Shown: piece after piece, positions 18,124 through 25,376 of the stretch
How the letters are laid out: each line of letters begins with the position of its first letter
Position numbering within the stretch: the first letter of the stretch is position 1
Assembly (NCBI GenBank): GCA_965662645.1
Contig: CBFIII010000004.1
Span: forward strand, 62,001-126,000
DNA length: 64,000 nt
Direction of reading: 5' to 3'
Source of the DNA: UBA5342 sp965662645
GTDB taxonomy: Bacteria > Bacteroidota > Bacteroidia > Bacteroidales > UBA5342
Position numbers and translations under genes: made by a program
The notes under the pieces: model-generated
What the model was told of the DNA's origin: nothing
What the model saw: the letters and a program-made list of their open reading frames with translations, nothing else
Database searches by the model: none

Positions 18124-19002
18124 ATGATGAATACGGAAAAAGACCTCGCTAAATTAATGGAGAAAATCAAAGAGCAAGATTTTAATTCTTCCGATGAAAT
18201 AAATGACTTCCTGAGTCGTATGGAGGGGCAGAGTCTTGATGATTTGCCTGAAAGAACGGACGACATAGGACGTGCTCAAGATTTAGTTTATGATGCCTAT
18301 GAACAACCAGTGTCAAAAGGAAAGAAGTTAGTTAAAAAAGCGCTTGAATTAGACCCTAATAATGTAGATGCTTATAATTATCTGGCTGATGCCGAAAAAG
18401 ATATTGATAAAGCAATAAAGCAATATGAAAAGGCCATAAAAGCAGGAGAAAAAACATTGGGTAAGAAATTTATTAGAGAAGAAAAGGGGCATTTCTGGGG
18501 TTTGTTAGAAACGCGACCATATATGCGTGCAAAAGATGGTCTTGCAGCTTGTTTCTATGCCATTAATGAGGTGGATAAAGCCATTGAGATTTATGAAGAG
18601 ATGTTAGAGCTTAATCCTAATGATAATCAAGGTATTCGCTATTTGTTATCTACCTTGTTTCTGGCGCAAAATAACTTGACAAAATTTGAAAAATTCATTA
18701 AAAATAACGAAGATGAAGATTGTGCAGTATGGAATTATAATAAAGCTCTTTATAGTTTTATAAAATTAGGCCCTATAGCAAGTAATAAATTATTATTGCA
18801 AGCATACAAAAGCAATGAGTTTGTTATTGACTATCTATTAGGTAATCTGAAAATGCCCAAAGAACAGCCACAATATATTGGTTTTGGTGATGAAAATGAG
18901 GCTGTTTCGTATGTTAATACGGCTTGGCCAATATGGAATTCTGTAGATGGTGCTTTTGACTGGATTTATAATTTCAAACAAAATAGAATAAAAATGAATT
19001 GA
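18124..19002 (+). CDS. Tetratricopeptide-repeat protein
   Basis: The 292-residue soluble protein has at least three TPR-like helical pairs: KKLVKKALELDPNNVDAYNYLADAE, DIDKAIKQYEKAIKAGEK, and VDKAIEIYEEMLELNPNDNQGIRYLLSTLF. ETRPYMRAKDGLAACFYA resembles the ST7-type TPR proteins, in which a PYMRA segment precedes the repeats. There is no signal peptide or catalytic motif, so protein-protein interaction is the only inference. ATGs at 18124 and 18127 are equally good. It stands alone between feo and the accessory region. Confidence 0.75.
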   Translation: MMNTEKDLAKLMEKIKEQDFNSSDEINDFLSRMEGQSLDDLPERTDDIGRAQDLVYDAYEQPVSKGKKLVKKALELDPNNVDAYNYLADAEKDIDKAIKQYEKAIKAGEKTLGKKFIREEKGHFWGLLETRPYMRAKDGLAACFYAINEVDKAIEIYEEMLELNPNDNQGIRYLLSTLFLAQNNLTKFEKFIKNNEDEDCAVWNYNKALYSFIKLGPIASNKLLLQAYKSNEFVIDYLLGNLKMPKEQPQYIGFGDENEAVSYVNTAWPIWNSVDGAFDWIYNFKQNRIKMN

Positions 19003-19120
19003 TTGGTTTTAATGAGACCAAATTAAATTTCCTATTATTGGTTTTATTCCACAAGCTTTCTGTGAATAATAAAACTAGATAAAAAGTCAACGATTTTTAG
19101 TTAAATGGATAAAAGCACTC

Positions 19121-19420
19121 GGGGCTTCGACTCCGCTCAGCCACCTATCATAGTGCTAACGATAAAGTATTGTGGAAGTCAGCCACCTATCATAGTGCTA
19201 AGATTTTATATTGAGCAATACTCAGCCACCCGTCATTGTGCTAAAGATGGAGTAGGAATCCTCACAGAACACAAAAAATCAGAACAAAAGAAAGGTGGCT
19301 GAGCGGAGTCATACACAGAACACAAAAAATCAGAACAAAAGAAAGGTGGCTGAGCGGAGTCATACACAGAACACAAAAAATCAGAACAAAAGAAAGGTGG
19401 CTGAGCGGAGTCGAAGCCCC
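19121..19420. repeat. Inverted-repeat element with internal direct repeats
   Basis: A 26-bp sequence at 19121-19146 (beginning GGGGCTTCGACTCCGCTCAG) recurs as a perfect reverse complement at 19395-19420. Inside, CAGCCACCTATCATAGTGCTAA-like units occur three times on the left. On the right a 51-bp unit (from CAGAACACAAAAAATC to AGCGGAGTCATACA) begins at 19265, 19316 and 19367. Every unit carries the core AGGTGGCTGAGCGGAGTC or its complement. It ends 13 bases before the GIY-YIG gene, so that gene's promoter or leader may lie in it. Confidence 0.9.
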
Positions 19421-19432
19421 GTATGAGAAACA

Positions 19433-19729
19433 ATGAATACCTGCTACACCTACATATTAGAATGCGCCGATGGCAGTTACTACACAGGCAGCACAAAAGA
19501 CATTGAACGTCGATTAGCAGAGCACCAAATAGGAGAAGGATCAAACCATACCAGAAAGCATCTTCCTGTGAAACTTATTTACTTAGAAGAATACGACAGG
19601 ATAGACGATGCCTTTTACCGTGAAAAACAAATACAAGGGTGGGGGCGAAAAAAGAAAGAAGTCCTAATGAAATATATGTCAGAAGATCTCAAACGTTTAG
19701 CTGAATGTATGAATGAGTCACATTGTTGA
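19433..19729 (+). CDS. Small GIY-YIG nuclease-family protein
   Basis: The 98-residue protein is essentially one GIY-YIG domain: CYTYILECADGSYYTGST (the GIY and YIG strands, here TYI and YTG), DIERRLAEHQ with the catalytic Arg, and AFYREKQIQGWGRKKKE containing the metal-binding Glu. Single-domain proteins of this type are frequent in Bacteroidetes; their natural target is not known. The gene follows directly after an inverted-repeat element, and similar genes elsewhere are, to my recollection, often next to the same GCTTCGACTCCGCTCAGCC sequence, which hints at a selfish or homing relation. The downstream neighbour is a short chimeric frame. Start: ATG at 19433. Confidence 0.88.
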   Translation: MNTCYTYILECADGSYYTGSTKDIERRLAEHQIGEGSNHTRKHLPVKLIYLEEYDRIDDAFYREKQIQGWGRKKKEVLMKYMSEDLKRLAECMNESHC

Positions 19730-19751
19730 AATTGTAAAAGAGAATTGAACA

Positions 19752-20009
19752 ATGAATAGACTTATTGTAGTAGGTGATGGCTTTGATAAGTTACGAATGG
19801 ATTTTCCAAATACCATATTTATCTCCATTTTTCAGAAAACAACGACTGGAAGTGTGCGTGGTGGTTCGGCAATAGTGTTTGATAGCTCTGCCATCATCAA
19901 TGTACAAAGGCGTGATGAACAGCGTGTGGCAGTAATGCAAAAAAGCAGATACGGCACTCAGAATTGGGAGTTCTCCATTACTGAGAAACGTGTAATAAAA
20001 GAGGAATAA
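19752..20009 (+). pseudogene. Chimeric remnant: AbiH-like start joined to an ATPase-like tail
   Basis: The first 12 codons (MNRLIVVGDGFD) closely match the start of AbiH proteins, including the intact one at 24308 (MNKLIIIGNGFD). The next 70 residues (FPNTIFISIFQKTTTGSVRG, then VMQKSRYGTQNWEFSI) have nothing to do with AbiH; they recall the C-terminal strands of RecA/DnaB-superfamily ATPases on mobile elements, from memory only. At 85 residues it is too short for either family. I read it as a deletion scar joining two lost genes, left upstream of the RM locus. Whether it is translated is unknown. Confidence 0.55.
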
Positions 20010-20261
20010 TTAAGCGTATTAAAACGATAAATAAGCGAATGACAAATGATGACAATCCGATGTTATTCGCTTAATTTATGATTAAAAGGTATGAATAGGC
20101 GTTTTATTCGCTGAATATTCCTTTTGTAAAGTTCCTATTTATAAAGCATTAAACGTTTGATCGATTTTGTGATGCTAATTTCTTTAGATTTTATCAAAAT
20201 CTAGTTTTTTACAAAAAGTAAATACCATTATCCTTACCACCTTACTTTGCTAATTCTTTTC

Positions 20262-20269
20262 TATCTTTG
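20262..20269 (+). promoter_or_regulatory. Possible -7 box upstream of hsdM
   Basis: TATCTTTG fits TAnnTTTG and lies 28 bases before the hsdM ATG. No TTTG at proper distance is present (the one at 20246-20249 is too close), so the call is weak. The rest of 20010-20296 holds nothing recognisable. Confidence 0.3.
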
Positions 20270-20296
20270 GGAAAATAACATAAGATCAAGAATTTG

Positions 20297-21856
20297 ATGG
20301 CAAAAAAGAAAGTAGTAAAGCAAAAAAGCATAGAAGAGTCCTTGTGGGATTCTGCAAATAAACTCAGAGGTAGTGTAGAGCCTGCTGAGTACAAACACGT
20401 CGTACTAGGGTTGATCTTCCTAAAATTCGCTAGCGATAAGTTTGAAGCACACCGTCAAACACTTTTAGACGAAGGTAAACAGAAATACATTGAAATGCCC
20501 GCTTTTTATGGTCAGGCTAATGTGTTTTACCTCGATGAAGTGTCACGATGGTCGTACATCATCAAAAACTCTAAGCAAAACGATATTGCGCTAAAGATAG
20601 ATACCGCACTGCATAATATTGAGAAAAAGAATAAAGCCCTGCGTGGTGCCTTACCCGACAATTATTTTTCACGACTTGGGCTTGACATTACTAAGCTAAG
20701 TTCCTTGCTCGATACCATTAATGATATTGATACCCTAAAGGACAAGCAACAAGATATAGTGGGGCGAGTGTATGAATATTTCTTGTCAAAATTTGCACTA
20801 GCAGAAGGTAAGGGAAAAGGGGAATTCTATACTCCCAAGAGCATTGTCAACCTGATAGCTGGAATGATAGAGCCTTACCGTGGTATTATTTACGATCCTG
20901 CTTGTGGTTCGGGAGGTATGTTTGTGCAATCCATTAAATTTATCGAGAGCCATCACGGTAACAAGAAGGAGATTTCCATTTACGGGCAAGAATACACCAA
21001 TACTACCTACAAACTAGCCAAGATGAACTTGGCTATACGTGGTATTTCGGCTAATCTTGGCGAAAAAGCAGCAGATACCTTTGCTGATGACCAACATCCT
21101 GATCTTAAAGCTGACTACATCATGGCTAATCCTCCTTTTAACCAAAAAGATTGGAGAGCAGAAAACGAATTGAACGATGATCCCCGATGGCGTGGTTACG
21201 ATGTACCGCCTAAGAGCAATGCCAACTATGGTTGGATACTGAATATGGCTTCTAAGTTATCAGATGATGGAACAGCAGGTTTTGTTCTTGCAAATGGAGC
21301 GTTAAGTGGGGGTGGCGAAGAGTATAAAATTAGACGCAAGTTGATAGAGAACAATTTGGTAGAAGCTATTCTTATACTTCCTCAAAATATGTTCTATACG
21401 ACCAACATTAGTGTGACGGTGTGGATTTTAAATAAAAACAAACGGGAACAAACCAAAACTATAGGTGATGAAATAAGGAAGCACCGTAACCGAGAAAAAG
21501 AAGTCTTATTTTTAGACTTACGCCAAATAGGTGAACCTTTCGAAAAGAAGTTTACGCAGTTTAGTGTAGAACACATAGCTCAAATTGCAAATACTTTCCA
21601 TACTTGGCAACAGTCGGATGAGGATTATCAAGATATGCCTGAATATTGCTATTCTGCAACTTTCGAAGAGATAGCAAAAAAGGATTTTTCACTGGTGCCT
21701 AGTAAATATATTGAGTTTGTCAACCGTGATGAAAATATCAATTTCGATGATAAAATGAAAGCCCTGCAAGGTGAATTCAAAGAGCTACTCCAAGCCGAAG
21801 AAGAATCAAAAGCGGATTTATTAAAGGTGTTTAAAGAGTTGGGGTACGAGTTATGA
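20297..21856 (+). CDS. hsdM: Type I restriction-modification system, DNA methyltransferase subunit
   Basis: HsdM is the N6-adenine methyltransferase subunit of a type I RM complex. The 519-residue protein has the HsdM N-terminal helical domain (SLWDSANKLRGSVEPAEYKH), the SAM-binding motif DPACGSGGMF (residues 200-209), the catalytic NPPF (278-281) and FVLANGALSGGGEEYKIRRK. The ATG at 20297 (MAKKKVVKQ) is preferred to the TTG one codon earlier. Its last four bases overlap the start of the KilA-N gene (ATGA). It opens the locus whose specificity and restriction subunits follow at 22727 and 29539. Confidence 0.96.
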   Translation: MAKKKVVKQKSIEESLWDSANKLRGSVEPAEYKHVVLGLIFLKFASDKFEAHRQTLLDEGKQKYIEMPAFYGQANVFYLDEVSRWSYIIKNSKQNDIALKIDTALHNIEKKNKALRGALPDNYFSRLGLDITKLSSLLDTINDIDTLKDKQQDIVGRVYEYFLSKFALAEGKGKGEFYTPKSIVNLIAGMIEPYRGIIYDPACGSGGMFVQSIKFIESHHGNKKEISIYGQEYTNTTYKLAKMNLAIRGISANLGEKAADTFADDQHPDLKADYIMANPPFNQKDWRAENELNDDPRWRGYDVPPKSNANYGWILNMASKLSDDGTAGFVLANGALSGGGEEYKIRRKLIENNLVEAILILPQNMFYTTNISVTVWILNKNKREQTKTIGDEIRKHRNREKEVLFLDLRQIGEPFEKKFTQFSVEHIAQIANTFHTWQQSDEDYQDMPEYCYSATFEEIAKKDFSLVPSKYIEFVNRDENINFDDKMKALQGEFKELLQAEEESKADLLKVFKELGYEL

Positions 21857-22674
21857 GCAAGACAAATAAGAAGATAAATGTTCAAGGTAGCGAGATATCA
21901 GTTTTTAATAAAAATGATATAGATTTTATCAGCCTTACTGACATGACTTCTAATTTTAACGAAGGAAGTGGCTTAATAGGTAAATGGATAACCAATAAGA
22001 ATACACTTGAATATCTTGGAATTTGGGAGAAAATCAATAACACTGATTTTAATTACCCCGAATTCGGGGTAATTAAACAAGATGCTGGTACTAATCGCTT
22101 TATAATGTCTGCCGGACAATGGATAAAAAGAACCAATGCCCAAGGAATAATAGTAAAAGCAGGTAGATACGGTGGCACTTATGCTCATAAAGACATCGCT
22201 TTTCATTTTGCAATGTGGCTTAGCCCAGAATTTCAGATTTATACGGTTAAAGAGTTTCAGCGACTAAAAGAAAGCGAAGCTAAAGAGCTTGAGTGGAGTG
22301 TTAAACGTCAACTTACAAAAATTAACTACCGCATACATACCGACGCCATTAAGGAAAATCTAATTCCTGAAAACCTGACACCACAGCAAATAAGCTATGT
22401 GTATGCCAACGAAGCTGATGTTTTGAATGTGGCTCTATTTGGCAAAACAGCGAAACAATGGAGAGAGGAAAACCTCGATAAAAAAGGAAATATTCGTGAT
22501 TATGTCAATGTGTCTCAATTGGTATGCTTGGCGAATCTCGAAAACCTAAATGCCGTATTGATTAGCGATGGCTTAGAGCAAAGAGACAGACTGCTAAAGC
22601 TAAATCAAGTAGCTATTTCGCAAATGAAAATATTATTGCAAGATAACTCTACGAATAAAATGATTGAAGAATAG
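21853..22674 (+). CDS. KilA-N domain protein inside the type I RM locus
   Basis: The 273-residue protein has a KilA-N DNA-binding domain in its first 110 residues: FISLTDMTSNFNEGSGLIGKW, NYPEFGVIK, KRTNAQGIIVKAGRYGG and HKDIAFHFAMWLSPEF. KilA-N domains are found in phage and defence-associated proteins. Copies between hsdM and hsdS are common in Bacteroidetes, where their role is unproved; regulation of the RM genes or an anti-phage function are both possible. The second half is helical with no catalytic motif seen. Translation is probably coupled to hsdM through the ATGA overlap. A 30-bp perfect palindrome lies within the coding sequence. Confidence 0.88.
   Translation: MSKTNKKINVQGSEISVFNKNDIDFISLTDMTSNFNEGSGLIGKWITNKNTLEYLGIWEKINNTDFNYPEFGVIKQDAGTNRFIMSAGQWIKRTNAQGIIVKAGRYGGTYAHKDIAFHFAMWLSPEFQIYTVKEFQRLKESEAKELEWSVKRQLTKINYRIHTDAIKENLIPENLTPQQISYVYANEADVLNVALFGKTAKQWREENLDKKGNIRDYVNVSQLVCLANLENLNAVLISDGLEQRDRLLKLNQVAISQMKILLQDNSTNKMIEE
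22048..22077. repeat. 30-bp perfect palindrome inside the KilA-N gene
   Basis: The sequence is fully self-complementary around GAATTC at 22060-22065, with ACCCCGAATTCGGGGT as the core and AT-rich arms. It encodes FNYPEFGVIK of the KilA-N domain. It could form a strong hairpin in the mRNA or be bound by a dimeric protein. Confidence 0.9.
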
Positions 22675-22726
22675 ATGTTAGTACAACTTTATGTTGTGCT
22701 ACAGTGAAATAGAAAAGAATTAACCA

Positions 22727-23965
22727 ATGATGAGCAATTATAAACCTATAGGAGATTACATACACCTTGTTGATGAGCGTAACAAAGATTTAGCCATTGA
22801 TACTCTTTTGGGGTTAACTATCAATAAGCGGTTTATTCCATCAGTAGCTAATACGATAGGAACAAATATGCGTAACTATAAAATTATTCGCAAAAACCAG
22901 TTTGCGTGTAGCACTATGCAGGTAAGGCGAGACAAAAAAATGCCTATTGCACTATTGCAAGGTTTTAATGAAGCCATTATTTCTCAAGCTTATCCTGTGT
23001 TTGAGGTTAAAGATGAAAAAGTGCTTTTGCCTGAATATTTAATGATGTGGTTTTCTCGTGCTGAGTTTGATCGAGAAGCTTGTTTTTATGCCGTTGGTGG
23101 AGTGCGAGGGAGTCTTGAATGGGAAGATTTTTGCAATATGCAATTTCCTTTGCCTTCTCCTGAAAAACAAAAGGAAATAGTAGCCGAATACAACACCGTA
23201 AAAAATCGCATAGCATTAAACAATCAACTTATTCAGAAGCTTGAAGAAACAGCACAGGCTATTTATAAGCAGTGGTTTGTGGATTTTGAGTTCCCTAATG
23301 AGAATGGAAAACCATACAAAAGCTCTGGAGGTGAGATGGTTTGGTGTGAGGAGTTGGAGAAGGAGATTCCTTTGGGGTGGGAATATTTACCTATATCAAA
23401 TTATATAAAGATAAATTCAGGTTACGCATTTAAAAGTAAATGGTGGACAGATAAAGGTCTCCCAGTTGTTAAGATTGGTGCCATTCAAAATAATACGATT
23501 TGCGAACAAGAATTAGAGTTTGTTTCTGATTCAAACGAATTTAATAGGGATCACTGTAGAGTGAAAAAAGGAGATATTGTGCTTGCCATGACAGGTTTTA
23601 CAATGGGAAAAATTGGATTAATACCTGATTATATGCCTGACTTTTTTATTAATCAACGTGTAGGATTTTATCGATTAGATAATAGTCCCAAATATGACTC
23701 GGGGTACTTGTATTGTACCTTGAAAACAGAATGTTTTCAGAATGAAATATGGAGTTTTGGTGGAGATAGTCAGCAATTCAATGTGAGCAATGACCAAATA
23801 GGGTCAATAAAAATAATTCTACCTAACAAATCAAGTGTTATTGAAGAATTTAATTTGAAAACGTCTGTTCTCTTTGAGAAAATAATTAAAACTCAATCTT
23901 TAGATAGATTTTTACTAAAAATGAAGGATTTACTTTTTTCAAAACTAGCCACCATAGAAAACTAA
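22727..23965 (+). CDS. hsdS: Type I restriction-modification system, specificity subunit
   Basis: HsdS chooses the two half-sites recognised by the complex. The 412-residue protein has two target-recognition domains, residues 1-145 and about 205-375. They are separated by the central conserved helices (EKQKEIVAEYNTVKNRIALN, KLEETAQAIYKQWFVDFEF) and followed by a C-terminal helix pair (LFEKIIKTQSLDRFLLKMKD). Length is typical. It starts 52 bases after the KilA-N gene. No inverted partial hsdS or recombinase is nearby, so there is no sign of phase-variable specificity switching. Gene order hsdM-hsdS-hsdR is kept, but four other open genes or fragments separate hsdS from hsdR. Confidence 0.94.
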   Translation: MMSNYKPIGDYIHLVDERNKDLAIDTLLGLTINKRFIPSVANTIGTNMRNYKIIRKNQFACSTMQVRRDKKMPIALLQGFNEAIISQAYPVFEVKDEKVLLPEYLMMWFSRAEFDREACFYAVGGVRGSLEWEDFCNMQFPLPSPEKQKEIVAEYNTVKNRIALNNQLIQKLEETAQAIYKQWFVDFEFPNENGKPYKSSGGEMVWCEELEKEIPLGWEYLPISNYIKINSGYAFKSKWWTDKGLPVVKIGAIQNNTICEQELEFVSDSNEFNRDHCRVKKGDIVLAMTGFTMGKIGLIPDYMPDFFINQRVGFYRLDNSPKYDSGYLYCTLKTECFQNEIWSFGGDSQQFNVSNDQIGSIKIILPNKSSVIEEFNLKTSVLFEKIIKTQSLDRFLLKMKDLLFSKLATIEN

Positions 23966-23969
23966 ACTT

Positions 23970-24290
23970 ATGTATTTGTCAGAATTAAAATTATGGAATT
24001 TTAGGAAGTATGGAATAAAAGGTTCTTCAAATTAAAAATCATTTCTAAAGAATTCTCATCTAACAGTCCCATTTCATAAACATTTAAATGTTTTGATTGG
24101 TATTAATGATTCTGGTAAAACCGCAATTATTGATGCAATAAAGCTGGTACTTAAAACTCATGCATTTGAATGGATTAAAGTAGGCGATGACGATTTTTTT
24201 GATAAAGGAACAAAGCTTAGGGCATTGAAGTATGCTTTTGCTTCTGTAGGTTGGGAAGTTGTAGATATAACTGATGATTGGATGAAATAG
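23970..24290 (+). pseudogene. OLD-family ATPase fragment, frameshifted and truncated
   Basis: An ATG at 23970 gives MYLSELKLWNFRKYG, the classical first strand of OLD/RecF-type ATPases, and then a stop after 21 residues. The family sequence resumes in another frame from about 24048 with HLTVPFHKHLNVLIGINDSG and the Walker A motif GINDSGKT, then AIIDAIKLVLKTHAFEW. It ends with about 20 unrelated residues and a stop at 24290. OLD endonucleases are about 600 residues, so this is a decayed N-terminus with the Toprim nuclease part lost. It directly precedes abiH and may mark an earlier defence gene at this site. Confidence 0.75.
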
Positions 24291-24307
24291 TATAACAAAG
24301 CAGAAAA

Positions 24308-25366
24308 ATGAATAAACTAATAATCATAGGAAATGGTTTTGATCGTGCCCACGGTTTGAATACTGATTATGGAAGTTTTGTTAAATGGTATTTACTTAAT
24401 GCTATAAAAACATTGCAGAAAGGAATAGAAACTGTTTATGAGGATATGTTGATTAAAATTCATTATCCTGGAGGTTATAAGGGAAACTATTCACATGATG
24501 ATATTGAAAATCTTGATTTAAAGAATGTAATCCATTTTTTTCAACACATGACTGAAGATGCAGATAAAAACACCTACCCACGTAATGGCCTTAAAAAAAA
24601 CATAAAATCATATTTGTTTTTACAGATATATAATAAGGTGAGTTTAAATTGGGTGGATGTTGAAAGTGAATATTTTAACACTTTAAAGATTGCTTATCAA
24701 GGTAAAAAGAACCGCGAAGTAAATATTATTAATATAAATAAAGAGTTCTTTTTTTTGAAGGAGAAATTGATAGAATATCTTAAAACACAACAATCTCAAT
24801 TTTGTATAAAAGATTTTTATCCATTATTTAACGCTGATATTGATAAGAATTCAGAAATTCATATTCTTAATTTCAATTATACTTATACAATTCTTAATTA
24901 TTTGCCAGATATTAAAGACGACGTTGGTAATATGAGATACACAGTAAACTTTATTCATGGTGAAATAAATAATCCAGAAAATCAGCCAATATTTGGAATT
25001 GGGGATGAGCATGATAAGAATTATACTTTATTTAAGAACTCACCTTTCTATAGGGAACTTTTAAAGTATAGTAAATCACAATGGTATCAGAGAAGTATGT
25101 ATCACAGGATGCTAGTCCAATTTATGAGTGAAGGTCCTTTTAGTGTTGAAATATTGGGACATTCTTGTGGTACATCAGACAGAACTTTGCTTAGATATAT
25201 TTTTGAACAGAAGCACTGTCTATGTATTAAACCACATTATTATAAAAAGAAAGAGCACTGTTATAATCTGATGTTAGATATTGAACGTTTATTTTCAGAG
25301 CCAACAATGTTTAGAGAAAAGGTCATGCCTGCACCTATGTGTAGAATTATACCACAATCTGAATAA
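24308..25366 (+). CDS. AbiH family phage-resistance protein
   Basis: The 352-residue protein matches AbiH at three places: the N-terminus MNKLIIIGNGFDRAHGLNTD, the central ILNFNYTYTILNYL, and the FIHGEINNPENQPIFGIGDE segment. AbiH gives abortive-infection phage resistance in lactococci; the mechanism is not established, though the N-terminal Gly-rich strand-loop suggests nucleotide binding. A HSCGTSDRTLLRYIFE element near residue 285 is also family-typical. The next gene begins 10 bases after its stop, so the two are very likely one operon and may act together. Confidence 0.87.
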   Translation: MNKLIIIGNGFDRAHGLNTDYGSFVKWYLLNAIKTLQKGIETVYEDMLIKIHYPGGYKGNYSHDDIENLDLKNVIHFFQHMTEDADKNTYPRNGLKKNIKSYLFLQIYNKVSLNWVDVESEYFNTLKIAYQGKKNREVNIININKEFFFLKEKLIEYLKTQQSQFCIKDFYPLFNADIDKNSEIHILNFNYTYTILNYLPDIKDDVGNMRYTVNFIHGEINNPENQPIFGIGDEHDKNYTLFKNSPFYRELLKYSKSQWYQRSMYHRMLVQFMSEGPFSVEILGHSCGTSDRTLLRYIFEQKHCLCIKPHYYKKKEHCYNLMLDIERLFSEPTMFREKVMPAPMCRIIPQSE

Positions 25367-25376
25367 GTTTATATTG

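Noticed and set aside
19265..19415. Three 51-bp direct repeats as a possible CRISPR array
   Set aside because: The units are contiguous, so there are no unique spacers, and no cas gene is near.
19105..19544. Frames on both strands with GFDSAQPP-type residues near the GIY-YIG gene
   Set aside because: They consist of the inverted and direct repeats and have no independent gene content.
22727..23965. Phase-variable hsdS switching
   Set aside because: No second partial hsdS and no recombinase or inverted repeat nearby.
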